Shown: positions 1-12,760 of the stretch, piece after piece
Numbering within the stretch: position 1 is the first letter of the stretch
Layout of the letters: every line of letters starts with the position of its first letter
Assembly (NCBI GenBank): GCA_021904315.1
Contig: CM038921.1
Location: 11,748,146 to 11,812,145, forward strand
From: Sphagnum magellanicum
Taxonomy: Eukaryota; Streptophyta; Sphagnopsida; Sphagnales; Sphagnaceae
Direction: 5' to 3'
DNA length: 64,000 bases
Translations under genes and position numbers: made by a program
Notes under the pieces: model-generated
Databases searched by the model: none
Seen by the model: the letters and a program-made list of their open reading frames with translations, nothing else
Told to the model about the DNA's origin: nothing

Positions 1-1640
1 TCTTCCCAAACCCCAACCCACATTCATCACACTTTTGCATGAAAAGTTTACTCTCTATGAATGAAATACATGGCAATCAACAAAGGCATTTCCTCACTAT
101 GAATGAATTATATGGCAATTTATACAGGCCTCTCCTCTATATGGATGAATTATCCAGTAGTAGACACATGCATTTGTATTTCCTCTATTCAATTGAATCA
201 TGCGCCAACAATCAAAAAAGGAAGTGAATTCTGTAGCAACCCAGCGTGGGTGGTGAGATCAGATGTGCCTTCAACTGAAAACTGTTATTTTGATTTGCAT
301 GTTCATTGTTGGATTTGTGGCTTCAAAAAATCAGAATAACTTATTTTTCCGGACAATTTTAGTTGCTTTTTTTATCCCCCTAAACTAAAAAATTTGGGAA
401 ACTTTTTGTTTTCTTGTGTAAATGTGACTAATTCTGGTTATTTTTGGAAATCCACTTTGATTGTTAAAATGGTCAAAAGCTTTTCACAAGACGATTCTAG
501 ATCACAAAATTGGCCTATAAATATAAATAATAAAAATTAAAAACCTGATCAGAATAGTGAAAAGGAAATCAGTTGAGGAATCCAGAAAATGGGTGATTAG
601 TACACTAATAGGTGAAAGCTTTAAAGCACACCACACCACAAATTTCATTAGTCACTGCACAACAAGCAAAAAGCTTTTGATCAAGTGAGAGACAAATTAC
701 CCTCACTACTAGGTGATGTTGCATACCTGGTGAATTTTCTTTCGCCCAAAGAGCAGTTTGGTGGTAAGGAACGAATTATTAGCTACAACTATCAACAAGC
801 TTCTGGAATAATTATACATCAGCAATACAAAGAATGACATTTTTGCTTGCATTGCGTTGAGCCTTCCACTGAAGCAGGCAACGATCACTACTGAACAACA
901 AAGGAATAACTAAGAGAAACAGCCAACTTGAACACCAATGACAACCCCAATACTTACAGTCCAAACAAAAGTAGGAAAGAGCTTGTGTGATAACAGTTTC
1001 ACCACAGCCTTTTAATCATTTCATCATACTACTGGACAATATAGACTGAAGCAAGCACCATATGATAACGGTGTCACCTTACAAGATGCTGTAACAACTT
1101 CATTCCACCGGATCTGCTGCTCTCAAAAAAGGGGAAACCTCAACCCAAACAGTTGCACTACCTGTACATCTCTGTTGGAGGAGGATGAGTGAAGACACTG
1201 GGATCAATAAAAATAAGTCAACAATACAGAGACTATTTCCTCATGCATTTCTCTCAGAACTAAGTTAGCTGACACATCAACATAGTGCTGCATGCACCAA
1301 GAGAAAAGAAAAATTTCAAACTACAGACACATTATGAACTGTGAGCCAGAAAATGACTCAACACAGGCCACTTCCTGCCTCCCTGGGAGCTACTATATGC
1401 AATATTTGCAGCAATTCCTCATCTACACATGTGGTTGCTATTAAGAAACTATGGCAAACCTTCTGCATTCCATCATCTGTGCATCAACAAGATGCCAAAT
1501 CAAGCCTGCTGGATGAAAGGGCAACCACTCCTATATCTACAACAGTTGGTGGAGGATTGTTCAAACACCTATGATAATCAGACCTTTGTTATCAACAAAA
1601 TTTGCAAGAGAAAGGGGAAAAACCTGCAAATTTGACGAAT
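1..1640. other. Intergenic / 3' flank of NHX, no gene seen
   Basis: No open reading frame here resembles a known family, and the short ones have no convincing splice context. The first 200 bases hold a loose repeat of an ATGAATGA..CATGGCAAT-type word. The part next to 1647 is probably the 3' untranslated region and terminator of the NHX gene on the minus strand. No clear poly(A) signal was fixed. Confidence 0.5.
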
Positions 1641-1646
1641 CTGAGA

Positions 1647-4600
1647 TCACTCTTCTGAGTTAGAATCCTCAAAGGGTTCATCTTCAGGTATGGTTGGTCG
1701 TCGAGAGACTTGCCGAACAAATCCACGACCTCCGAACAAAGGTCTCATGTAAGCATCATCAAAATTCCTCCACACCCGATGAATACCTGATGTTGAGGCA
1801 CCCAGAAGTGCAGTTATAGAACTAGGACGTCTAAGGCCATTTATGATGAAGTTACCCCCATTGTGTTCTTGATTTGCCTCTGAGGCGCCCAAGAGCAGAG
1901 GAACATGGATATCAGAATCAACTGAAACGTCTTTCGGAGAAGGTGGATCTGAGTCTTCACGATAAAGTGTTTTCAGGCGAGCAGGAAGTAACCACCCTAT
2001 CAAGGGCTTGGTGGCTGTGCCAAACACCTGCAACAACAAATCACTTAGCCAGTCTCCAAATGTAAATTTACTTCAGATTGCATTTCCAGCCCATTTTAAG
2101 GGATTTTTGTATTGCAGACTCCTGACCATAACTTGTGTGGTTTCTCATCACACCTCTAGAGCTTACTGTGCTGATAGTAAACCTATAGCCTAGAGACAAA
2201 AAGATCACGTTGTCATTGAATATGTGCTGAATTTTAAAGCATGCCTCACTCAATAAAGGTGCCTGTGACATCAAATCAAGAGCATGTCCTCTGATGTCAG
2301 GTAACCCCCTAGACACTGATCAAGTAACTGAGCCCTTACCACCGTAATACACATTACACCAGTTAATGATCAGTCGTTGAGGGATCACACAGTAGTCTGC
2401 TCAAGTGTGACTTGTGGCTACCACCTCTTGCCACACTTCAGCAGGTTAAATTAGGCAATGCAATTAGTAACTACTACATGATGGAATGTTTGTGAAGGTC
2501 ACAAATGGTGAAGTGCCAAGAAGAGCTGGAGGACTTGAATGAGCAAATTTGCAAAGGCTTTATCTTAAGATGCTGTGGCTCACAATTGTACTGAAGAGGA
2601 CAATGGTAATAGTTGTGGTGATGACTGTAGCTTCATCTGAGCTTCTTGTGCGACCACCTTCTGTGAACTGCAGGAAGACACGTTCCAATATTAGTTTTCA
2701 TGACTCCAGAAGGCCTCCGACAGACCTCAGGGCACATTATTTGACCAAAACCACATGAAAAGCATGGAATGATTTAATCATCTTCTCCTAATCTTGAGTC
2801 CATTGCCTATTTGAAATGAAATTTAAAAGTTTGAATTAGGTCCAGTGGGCGGGTCAGAGAAGCAACAGAACCTCCAGGACTATGATCCTTAATCATGAGA
2901 AACTAGGAACTAAAAAAAAACACTACTGAAGACTCCCTAAGCAGCACAGCCCCATGAAGGTAGGCAGTAAATGCGTTCTCATGAAGCTAAGGAAAGCAGA
3001 TTTGTCTGCCACATCCTTGGCAACAGAATTATTAACTAGCTTAGCAAGAAAAGAGGAATGGTCAGAGTTATCAATCACTGCAAAACTCAGCATGTGAGTG
3101 TAATCTTGAAGAGACATCCTAGCACATATTTGGCCCGAAAGAAAAAGCTGGCATGAAGACAAACAGTGGATGAAGGCAAAAGTGTGATTTTGTGCTCTGC
3201 TTTTACCACATAGGTCAAAGACTCAGAGAGTGGAAGGCAAAGAGGAAGGTTACCTGATTGAATGCCAGGGCTATGGATACAGCTCCCCGCATTAATCCAG
3301 CCCACCAGATAATGACCTGCACACAGTCTATTCAACTCAGTTTGAAGTTGAAACCTGGTATACACACTGTATTGCAACTCACAGGAATGCACATCTGTTG
3401 TTTTCAGGGACAGCCCAAAAACCAGAAAAAAATAAGTGTTCCTATCCATGTCTCACAAGAACTGCAGACATCATAAACAATTCCTCCACCAATTGCATAG
3501 CTGACAATTATAACAGCTGAGGACAATAATAACAATCTAGATATTAGGTGAAGTCTGTAGCCAGAATACATGTATTTGAAAACATATTACTGTGGATATC
3601 AGGAAGTTGCAGGTGTGGAAATAGCTTCCAGATTTACAGACCTCCAACAGATGACAAGTTTGACCCTAAAGGAAGACTTTAATGGTTAGTGGGGCTTGGC
3701 AACAGCTTCAACAGAAATCTAGCTCGCCAATATAATGTTACTTGATGCTTTCCATCAAATATTTACCCATGGGATACACATCTTGCTGCTCAAGCTTATT
3801 TACACAACCAAATCCAAATGTGGAAACCAGCCTCAACCCAAAGCTAAACCCTTGCCATCTCAACAAAATTGGAATGAATTCCTCTTACATCAATGTATCC
3901 TGATGTAAACTACAACAACTAAACTCTACAACTAAACTAGATTCAGCAATTCACTACCTAAAATTCTGAATAAGTACCAGGACACAAAGAAGCTCTTGGT
4001 CAATCACAGGTTTGCCTAGGCTTTTGATCCAAGTTGTACATCAGCTCTTCATAAACAGTTCAACCCTTGTGTTGGAATCTCTCAATCCAAATTTGCAATG
4101 AGTAACAAATGAACACATACGACAGAGGAGGAAACTTTCTATCAGAAAACATCCATCCATACAAAGGTTGGCAGTTGGAACCTGATGGCGTAGGCTTATT
4201 TTGGTGGTGGGACTTTTGGTCCAGTAGTTGGAGAGGGCAGAGAGGGGGAAAACAAAAGCTGCTCTGCCCACCAAAACCAGTAAAAGCAGGATGCCAAAAA
4301 GGCCCAGAAATTCACCAACACTGCAGACATAATGAGATAGGACACTCATTAGGATGGCACATGATGCAAATCTCTCAACACAAATGTCACATTGTGCCTG
4401 GTTACATGTGCTGGTGCTGGACCTGCAGCCATAAATTCCACTGAAAAGCAGACAAAAAACCAGAATGTCACCCCTAACTTTGCCTGCACCATGCAGAGAG
4501 AGACAACATGAACATGCATTGACAGTCATCACATTGTAGCATTCACACCCATTCATGAGACAATTATCCACAACAGCTGTAGAAATTAACAGGCACACTG

Positions 4601-7600
4601 AATCAGTAAAATATTATTACCTCGTTTTGCTCATCCTCCATTTGTCGACATCCAGTGCATCCATACCAACATAGAGAAAGATGAAAGTCTCTGCAATGAA
4701 AGACATGGTTGCAAAAGAATGCCTGCAACCATGTTGTCCTAATTAGCTGGATACAAGACCTCATGTCACCCTGGAAAAATGAAGGAACATAGCAACAGAA
4801 CATCACCCACAGGTATTTCTCCAAAGAGAGTTGAATAAATAAAGCAAAAGAGAAGTACTTTGTTGCTATCCGTGAGGCCTCAGTGACATTGTGCCATGTG
4901 TAGTGAGACATGACTATGCCACAAAAGAACACTGTGAGAATGCCACTCAAGTAACAGAGCTGCACATGTGGATGATTCAAGTGAGAACAAGGGACATCAT
5001 CAACATAATGGATAATTCACAATGATCAACTGCACTCCAAGGCACCTTAATGTGAAGTTCTTCGCCAACAATGCTTAGATTGAAAAATAATAAAGGCAAT
5101 GGCATTGCACTTGAGGGTCAAACCTCTGCCAAAAGGTAGGAGAGGTAAGCCATGAGTGTCATGATTGCAATCTCACGATCTGTGGAGTGCCTACATTTGA
5201 ACATGTGAGAGGGGAAAGGTTGAAGTCAGATTCTACCTGAGCCAGATGTATCACTGTTCTCACAGGAAATGATCTCTCAAGCTGCTTGCCATTCAAATAT
5301 GAGATTTGAAAGCAGAAAAAACTCACCTACCAAAATACAATGTCTTGATGATATATGCGCTCAAAAGTCCTGCCTGCATTGTTCCAACACAATGAAATTT
5401 AGAATGACCATAGTATGAGCCAATCACACTTATACACAGTTGCAAATTCTGTTCCCTCTACGAATTAAACCTGTGGTTGACAGTCTGAGAATGCAACTTC
5501 ATGCAAATTCAGGTTAAGTACTGCACTCAAGACCAATTGGAGCAAGTATCAGATGTGAAAAGAAATGATTTACCGAGACACCAAAAATGGTGCTTGTAAA
5601 GAAGAGATACAGAAAATTGCCCCCAACATCCAGAGCTTCTACAGCTGTGTAAGCATCAAAATTGTAATTTTGAACAGCCCGAAACAGAACCACTGATGTT
5701 GCATCATTTACAACTCCTTCTCCAAACACAAGACTGTAGAGCAGAGGTGTGTCATCCTGGTTCAGGACCTGCAAAGCATTCCAAACAAAAAAGTACATAA
5801 ACACACACAAGCATCCATGAAATTGCAGAGAAATCTTGACAACAACACTCTGAAGGTAACCTGACAATGAGAGCAGTCGTAACCTTAAGAGTGTCTGTCT
5901 CTCAAAAAGTCTCAGGCCATCACTTTCAACATGAATAACAGTGATGAGCTCCCATGACTCCCAACTCACTTTGTCAGCTCCTGAACAGTGGGTATAGATG
6001 AGTGTATATTTCACCCGCAAATATGGGCAAACCATTATACAAACATCTGCATCCTGAGTTTCTGCCACATTTCCCGAAGCTATGGGAACACTCAGGCATG
6101 ACATTGGCTAGCACTGAATAGACATGGCTACACTGTGTGGTCATGGCACATAACCACACTGCTTATAGTCCAATGTGGAATGGTCTGAATACCTGTAGAA
6201 GTAAGGCATAAGCAAGGAGGATTTGGCAGGAGATGCTTGAGGACAAGAGGGCCTACTTGGAGAGTGCAGACAGAGTCAGTTGCAGAAAAGATGGTCCCAA
6301 TTGCTGCATACAAGGGAAGCAACCTGTCAGTTTATGGAGTTCTAATCTTTAGACATACTGAAGCAGGGGTCAAGGGAGATTACACACCAAGATAATCCCA
6401 CAGTGACAGGTGCTTGAGGCCCAGTTTTGGAAACAGATACCTGGTCCCTGCAAGACAGAGATCACCTATGAGTAGAAGTCTGAATATTCTTCCCATCTTT
6501 CAATCAATATTCCTCATGTGCAGCACTCCATAAACAGAAGGTATTTGGAATGAAAAAGATGCACAAGATGGTGAGGCAACATGAAGAGGATAATCCTCAA
6601 ACAAAACTGACCACACTATATAGTCTTCTCACTGTATTTTCAAAAGCATTTTCTTCATAAATGCATACTTATGATTCAATTCAACCTGAATAGTATTGTG
6701 TGATGACAGACAATAAGGTTAGAGAGATTTCAGATCCAACAAAATACCAGCAAACAGGAAAAGAGGAGATCCCAATTCTGAAAACCACAGAAAAAACTGA
6801 GGAGCAGTGTAAACAGTAGTGACAATCTCACGCATGTTCAGTCACCTCCAGCAGCAAAGTATGGTAGTGACCAGCTACCATAATATCCCCATGACTTCAT
6901 CAGCTCCTGGTAGTAGGTGCAGGGCAACACTGGACTAACCAATGTAGTACAGCAGCCTAGGTGGGACGTTATCTGCTCAAAACTTAGGTGACAATTATAT
7001 AGAAGTCTATGTACTGAGTTTCTTTCACATTTTGGGAGCAAAGGGAAGACATGGGCAAGATGTCCCAAGAAATATTTGAAGAGAAAAAGAAGAGAGAAAC
7101 AACACCTAAAGTTTTACAGGCATATTTTGTTGACGAAAATATGGGTTTTGGAAAGCTCCCCACTTGGTATCAAAAAGACCTTGAAAGAATCATTTCAAAG
7201 ATTCCAAATGCAGAAACACCAAACTCATTAAGTCTCTCTGTTAAGCAAACCTCCAGTTTCTTTTTAAAAGATTTTAAGCCTTTACACTTCAAAAGACCAA
7301 TCATGATTGCCATTTTAGCTACAAACAACTCCTTTTGAGCTCCATACAAAGCTTTTAGAACCTATTAAACTGACTATCGGCTACACCCAATAAGGCATAA
7401 TCAGCAACATTAGAATCCACATGAGGTAAATGAATCAACTGCATTCTTTGTACCTGTGTATTTAATGAATACTTGTTCAAAAGGGTTTATGTTTATTAAG
7501 CTATGCTTTCAGTCTTAAGCTTTGCTAGACCAAAGAAATTGCAATGTAAGCCAATTAAGTACAAATTCCTACCACAGGATTTTCCTCTGAAGCAGAAAAC

Positions 7601-8398
7601 AATGAGAGGATGTCACAGCAGGGTCATGTATAGGTACCAGCTGTGATAATGCCAAAGGAGATGAAGACTCCAACTACTCCAAAGAGCATAATTGCCATGA
7701 AGTTGCGAAAAAACTCCTTCTTCTTCACTTGAAACCTGTACCACAACCCTCTAGCTGAAACAGAATTCACAGAAGGAAGAAACCCTGATGAACATCGTTT
7801 GAAGACCAGCTTCAAAGACAGAGGACATGTGATGCAGTCGTGGCTTGGAAAGGAGGGAGGGAGAGACGACACTTACCCAGCATTGAAAATGATAGGAGGG
7901 AGAAGATAGATAAAGAAGAGCTCCTCATCGAACTGCAGAATGTGAGAATTTCGACCCTTGCTTACCAGCAACACAACTACTCCACTACAAAGCCCCTGTA
8001 CAGAGAATGCATAAACATCACCCCATATATGTAGTCAGCATATGATCAGCATTTGCAGGATGCCTAAAGCAGGAAAAGCGTGATGCTCTAGAACTATTTA
8101 TCTATTGCTCGACAGACAGGAAGTCATCGAAGGCAAACTTGACTGCAGCAAACATTCTCAAGCGCGTTTTAGTCTCATCATGACTTGGGGAGAAGAAGAT
8201 GCTCAGCCTTACAAGCAGTAGAGCAGTGATCGACTCGTTCATCCATCGATTCTCCTCCAACAAATGGCCCAGAATTATGCACAGACACAGCAGCGAAACG
8301 AAGACGACGATCTCTATCACGTGCAAGCGATCCCTGTCGTCTGCTACGCCGGACATCGTCGCCAGCAGAGACATCATCAGGTCGAGAAATTTGGCCAT
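1647..8398 (-). CDS. NHX: Class I (vacuolar-type) Na+(K+)/H+ antiporter NHX, 14 exons
   Basis: Electroneutral cation/proton exchanger expected in the tonoplast, loading Na+ or K+ into the vacuole. Exons, high to low coordinate: 8398-8213, 7995-7877, 7735-7638, 6447-6388, 6303-6257, 5768-5574, 5373-5327, 5190-5124, 4959-4859, 4722-4621, 4320-4182, 3316-3254, 2667-2584, 2027-1647. Introns are GT-AG and all phases agree, giving 1689 nt and 562 aa, close to the usual ~540. Visible blocks: GHLLEENRW.NESITAL in exon 1; the amiloride-site motif FFIYLLPPIIFNAG in exon 2; FSATDSVCTLQ in exon 5; LVFGEGVVNDATS in exon 6; HSTDRE in exon 8; FFCGIVMSHYTWHNVTE in exon 9; YVGMDALD in exon 10; WWAGLMRGAVSIALAFNQ in exon 12. 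The ~110-residue hydrophilic tail follows the last membrane segment and is the least conserved part. The start is the ATG in GGCCATGG read in reverse at 8398; an upstream in-frame ATG at 8476 lacks family similarity. Family assignment is secure; vacuolar rather than endosomal placement rests on similarity to class I NHX. Confidence 0.95.
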
Positions 8399-9040
8399 GG
8401 CGGTAGTAACACACGCAGAATTCTTTCTCCCTTTCTCCCCCTCGGTCCAAGAAGCAAATAACCACCACGGCAGCACAGAAGCACAAGAAAGTCGGCTTAT
8501 CTACAGAGCTACTATCGCTCTCACAGGAAACAGAACGGAAAGCGCACTAGAGAAACACAATCTCCGATAGCTAATTGACAAAAAGACTCGTTACTAGGAA
8601 CCGATTTAACAGCTACCGAACCTACAGGAGACAATACGGCACACCACATCACTCCGTGCCCTGGCGGCCTACTCTCTGCCGCCCGCTGGATAGCGATCTT
8701 CGATTCATGCGGTAGTTAGAAGAACATCAACTGCGCTCGATAATCCTGGACTCTCTTTCACGAAGCAACAAAAAACGGGCAACAAGAATTCGTACAGCCC
8801 CGGTACTGCAGTTCCCTTGTACGAAAAAGAACCAACCAAAGAAAACAAAGGAGAAAAGTCGGGGGGTACAGAGATGTGGAATATATTGCGCTTCCTGAAG
8901 ACGACCAGATGCGCCAAGAATTCGAAGAAGAAGCGGCCAAGGCACAGAAGCGGAGCTCCAAGGGTTGTTCTTTCTTTCCCCTTTGGGAAGAGCTCCAGCT
9001 GCAGCAGCGGCAGCAACAACGAGTACAAAGGCGAGGACAG
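8399..9040 (-). promoter_or_regulatory. Probable 5'UTR and core promoter region of NHX
   Basis: Sequence directly upstream of the NHX start codon on the minus strand. It is less AT-rich than the wider flanks and contains CT/GA-rich stretches typical of plant 5' leaders. Overlapping open frames on both strands here look like composition shadows, with no family match. No TATA box or start site could be fixed. Confidence 0.4.
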
Positions 9041-9070
9041 GAGAGAGAGAGAGAGAGAGAGAGAGGGGGG
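9041..9070. repeat. (GA)n microsatellite
   Basis: About 12 uninterrupted GA dinucleotides followed by a G run, about 650 bases upstream of the NHX start codon. GA/CT tracts are common in plant leaders and core promoters, so this may mark the distal promoter, but that is only inference. Confidence 0.9.
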
Positions 9071-9084
9071 CTAAGGCAGGTGTC

Positions 9085-9765
9085 GCTTCGAGAGGACAAT
9101 AATCGAGGAGCCACTAGTGAGAGGACAAAAAGGTTGGGCTTTGGAGAATTTTTGAAGCGTTAAAAAAAATTGGGCTAACTTTCCAGAGGATAGACAATAA
9201 CCGAGGAGCCAAGAGTGAGAGGACAAAAAGTTGGGCTTTGGAGAATTTGAAGTGTTAAAAAAATCAGCATAACTTTCCAGAGGACAGACAATAGTCAAGG
9301 AGCCCATAGTGAGAGGACAAAAGGTTGGGCTTTGGAGAATTTGAAGTGTTAAAAAAATCAGCATAACTTTCCAGAGGACAGACAATAGTCAAGGAGCCCA
9401 TAGTGAGAGGACAAAAGGTTGGGCTTTGGAGAATTTGAAAGTGTTGAAAATTTTGCTATAACTTTACAGACGACGGACTATTACTGAGGAGCCGATAGTG
9501 AGAGGACAAAAGGTCAGGCTTTGGAGAATTTGAAGTGCTTAAAAAATTGGCATAACATTCCAGAGGACAAGGCAATAATCCAGGGGCCAATAATGAGAGG
9601 ACAAAACGTCGGGCTTTGGAGAATTTCAAAGTGTTAAAAGAAGTGGGCATAACTTTCAAGAGAACAAATAAATAATCGAGGGGCCAAATAACAGTGAGAG
9701 GACAAAAGGGTCGGGCTTTGGAGAATTTGAAGTGTTAAAAAGAATTGGATAACTTAAAAAGGGAA
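9085..9765. repeat. Tandem array, ~95-bp unit, about 7 copies
   Basis: The word GAGAGGACAAAA recurs at about 9117, 9217, 9311, 9405, 9500, 9595 and 9695, a spacing of 94-100 bases. Each unit also carries GGGCTTTGGAGAATTT, GTGTTAAAAA and CATAACTTTCCAGAGGAC. The third and fourth copies are almost identical; outer copies are more diverged, as expected for unequal exchange in the middle of an array. Frames open through the array on the minus strand only because of the periodicity and are not taken as genes. It lies 0.7-1.4 kb upstream of NHX. Confidence 0.9.
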
Positions 9766-9913
9766 CTTCGGTCAGTCATTGGCTGCCCAATAATTTTAAG
9801 GACACGGAGAACCACAACGGCCTTTTGGCCAAAACTCATTCCCCATTTTATTTTATTTTGTCCCCTCGACTTCTAAATTACAAGAAACGACGCCCAGAAT
9901 ATGAGGATAACGA

Positions 9914-10104
9914 GCCACGTGTCCTTCGTGACGAGATTTCCTTCTGCTGGTTGGTGTGGTAGTGTGTAACGAACCCATTCATCCCAACGTCATCCATTTG
10001 TTTGGCAGGATGTTTCCATCGACAATATCATCCAACTCTGGATGTGAACGTTGCCTGTAATCGTGTCCGATATCTTTGAACCAATAAAAACAGGACACGT
10101 GCAG
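9914..10104. promoter_or_regulatory. Two ACGTG (G-box/ABRE-like) sites
   Basis: GCCACGTGTCC lies at about 9914-9924 and GGACACGTGC at about 10093-10102. Both contain the ACGTG core bound by plant bZIP factors, and the two are in opposite orientation. They sit 1.5-1.7 kb upstream of the NHX start codon, beyond the 95-bp array. NHX genes are often induced by salt, drought or ABA, so a role is plausible, but the distance makes it uncertain. Confidence 0.4.
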
Positions 10105-10380
10105 TGTTCTACACTTGACAAGTTGAGAAACCCGCTTTTACACTGGTGCCTTTCCAAGAGGGGTCATTGCCAAGCTTTTTTTGTGTGACAGGTCATTTTT
10201 TGCACTTTCTGGCCTTTCTGTCTGAGGGACACTGGAAAATAAATCGCTTTTCATTTTAACACTATCCCTTTTTCTTTTTCTTTTCTTCTCACCAAAAACC
10301 AAAATTTCAACTTGTCTTTTGCACGAATTGAAAAAAACCAAAAGTTCAATGTTTGTATCAACCTTGCAAGCCAACATAAC

Positions 10381-10578
10381 GAGTTCTAGAAAGACCTTGG
10401 TGAAGAAGCTTTCTATAGTGTAACAAGCTCATAGAAATGTCGTCGTAGAGTTCTAGAAAGACCTTGGTGAAGAAGCTTTCTATAGTGTAACAAGCTCATA
10501 GAAATGTCGTCGTAGAGTTCTAGAAAGACCTTGGTGAAGAAGCTTTCTATAGTGTAACAAGCTCATAGAAATGTCGTC
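10381..10578. repeat. Tandem array, 67-bp unit x 3
   Basis: Three almost perfect copies start at 10381, 10448 and 10515 with GAGTTCTAGAAAGACC. Only the last few bases of the third copy differ. Each copy contains TTCTAGAA, an inverted TTC/GAA pair, and further on GAAGAAGCTTTC, so each resembles a heat-shock-element half-cluster. No gene is seen within 2 kb on either side. Confidence 0.95.
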
Positions 10579-10885
10579 CTAGTGTATTTGGAAGGTGCCT
10601 CACCAAGCGCAATTTCCCTCTCCAACTTGGAGCAAGGGATTTCATAGAAGAGTGCTCAGAGGTTCATGTAAGGCAATGATAGATGGAGATGTTCTCAATT
10701 GGCATGAAGAGGAAAGCACTATTGTCAATGCCTCCTAAACCTTAAGCTCTGCCCTCAATTCGTGGGACAGAAGGCATTAATAGCAACACCTTCCCTGATA
10801 TAAAACATGTGTTGTGTAAGGCGGCCCTTATACAATGGTGCCTTACAAGTATGTTGAGGTGCCTTAGAATAACACCATCAATAGG

Positions 10886-10886
<1 letters not shown>

Positions 10887-10930
<44 letters not shown>
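10887..10930. repeat. (GT)n(TA)n compound microsatellite
   Basis: A short GT run passes directly into about 16 TA dinucleotides. It is a simple-sequence tract in non-coding DNA, and the small open frame across it is an artefact of the repeat. Confidence 0.95.
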
Positions 10931-10932
<2 letters not shown>

Positions 10933-12030
10933 TTGATTTTAACATCCAATGTTAATAAAATTATCTACCTTCAACCCCATTGATGAACAATAAATATTAT
11001 GTTAATTATTTTAAATTTGTAGCTAACAATCATATGTGGGCCAATAAGGGTGGCCAATGAATGTCTATTTGAATCAACATGAGATAATAAATTATATATG
11101 GCCAAAGAAAAACAACAATGTTTTTTGCCAAGGTTTTCAGACCCCCACACCATGCGGCCCATTTTTTACAAAGGAGATTGATTTTCACGTCACTATGACA
11201 CAAATATGCAAATATCATCTAGAATGTAACATATCAACATGTTTTCTATTTATTAGTGTAATTGTTTTGCAACATTCATATTCAGGGCCTTTGTAAAACA
11301 CCTCCATATGTGCACAAGGCGCCTTTGCAAGGGTGTTATTTTGATATTTATTGAATAGTAGATCCGTTGTTAATCTTCATTGATGTTAAGTATGTGACCA
11401 TGCATTGGATATCTTAAATAAGGTACAATAGGCATTTTCGACAAAACCACTTGACAATTGTTGTGACCCTCAAACAAGCACAATTTTCAAGGCATTAGAG
11501 GAGCTCAAGAATAATCTAACAAACACAATCAAATCGTATTTATGAACTACTCCTTATTTTTTATTAAGTAGATAGTTTCATTGGTTTAAACAGGTTATTA
11601 TTAACAGTTTGTAATCTCAAATTTAATTTTATGAATGGGGTTGGAAAAAAATCAATAACTACAACTTGGATTCGAGAAATATATTGCAAGGTCACTTATT
11701 GAACATCATATTTTTGCAAAAGGTTTCATAGACATAGTTGAATGATATTGAGTATGTCAAATTGGTATCTCGTGCAAATTTGTCACAAGCATCCATGGAG
11801 ATTATGCCAACATGAAACAGACCATTAACACCTTTGATTGAATTGTTGCAATCATGACAAAATCCTCTTGGTTTTAAAAGATAACCCAATTTCAACACAT
11901 TTTAAAACTATACACGACAATTTGGTAAATTCAATTGAAGTAGACCAAACAATGCACAATCACACATGCAAATAGAAAATTAATAATCTTTATAATAATG
12001 GGTTTAATCTAAATGAAATTTTTTATTTCA
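10931..12030. other. AT-rich intergenic DNA, no gene seen
   Basis: Short frames on both strands are below the length of any recognisable domain, and none resembles a family. It may include the 5' flank of the Harbinger relic that follows. Confidence 0.5.
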
Positions 12031-12034
12031 ATCA

Positions 12035-12760
12035 TTTATTAATTGATTAGGCTCTTCGTTCCACAAATGTTCAACCACATTTCCTTTTAAATTGAAATGT
12101 GTTTGTGGCCTTTCCAACTCTTCAATGTGTTGCATGCACATTTGAAATGTCAGTCCCTACTTTAGTTGTCCTACATTTGCTTATCAAATAGAGGTTCAAA
12201 ATTCCTCTCATTTTCAATTATCATATTATGAAAATGCACACAAGCAATCATGATTTTGTAAAATGTATTAATTTACCATAATCTACAAAGGTTATAAATG
12301 ATGGCAAAGTGAAATCGTAAGATTTCAAAACACCTTTCCACATCATTCTCATGTCTTTTTGTATTTCTACAAAGTGTTTTTCTTTTTGCATCTTGAAGTT
12401 TATATGAAATGATGCCACTAAAATAAATGCCATGTCTTTAGAAGTAATGATGGGGTGTGTTGTTCCATTCACCACAAAATTGAAATCACCACGTCCTCCA
12501 CTCAATAATTTGAAAATTAACAATGATCGATCTAAAACATTGATGTTATTGTTTCCATTGCAAAACTCAAAGAAAATGTGTCAAGTGCAAAAGGATTGAT
12601 TTACAATTGCTCCCAATTTGATGGACCCTTCTTCATTTTTATTCAAGAATTGGTCTAGGAATAATCACACTAATAAGAGCCAAAGCAATTTATAACCATG
12701 CTTTATTTTCCATGTTTTGATGTTGAAAAAATTGCCAATGTTGCAAATCATTCAAAAGCA
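12035..12760 (-). pseudogene. Decayed PIF/Harbinger transposase (DDE) fragment
   Basis: Reading the minus strand and allowing frameshifts gives the C-terminal half of a plant PIF/Harbinger transposase. A KHFVEIQKDMR-like segment runs into NDVERCFEILRF.FAII....RLW, the counterpart of the family block KDVERAFGVLQ.RFAI...ARFW, around 12290-12370. It is followed near 12190-12250 by KIMIACVHFHNMIIENE, the conserved IMHNMIIEDE segment. Stops and at least two frameshifts break it, so it is dead. No terminal inverted repeats or target duplication could be placed. Confidence 0.75.

Noticed and set aside
2923-3449. Two minus-strand frames between NHX exons 12 and 13
   Set aside because: Apart from exon 12 itself (3254-3316), no similarity to the NHX family; intron sequence.
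4041-4598. 185-codon minus-strand frame as a separate protein
   Set aside because: Contains NHX exon 11 (4182-4320) in the middle; the flanks are intron.
5514-6104. 196-codon minus-strand frame as a separate protein
   Set aside because: Only 5574-5768 has NHX similarity, bounded by splice sites; the rest is intron.
9071-9659. Minus-strand frames with repeated FCPL / SPKPN peptides
   Set aside because: They are translations of the 95-bp tandem array; the periodicity explains the open frame.
10381-10578. CRISPR-like array
   Set aside because: Repeats are directly adjacent with no unique spacers, and the genome is a plant's.
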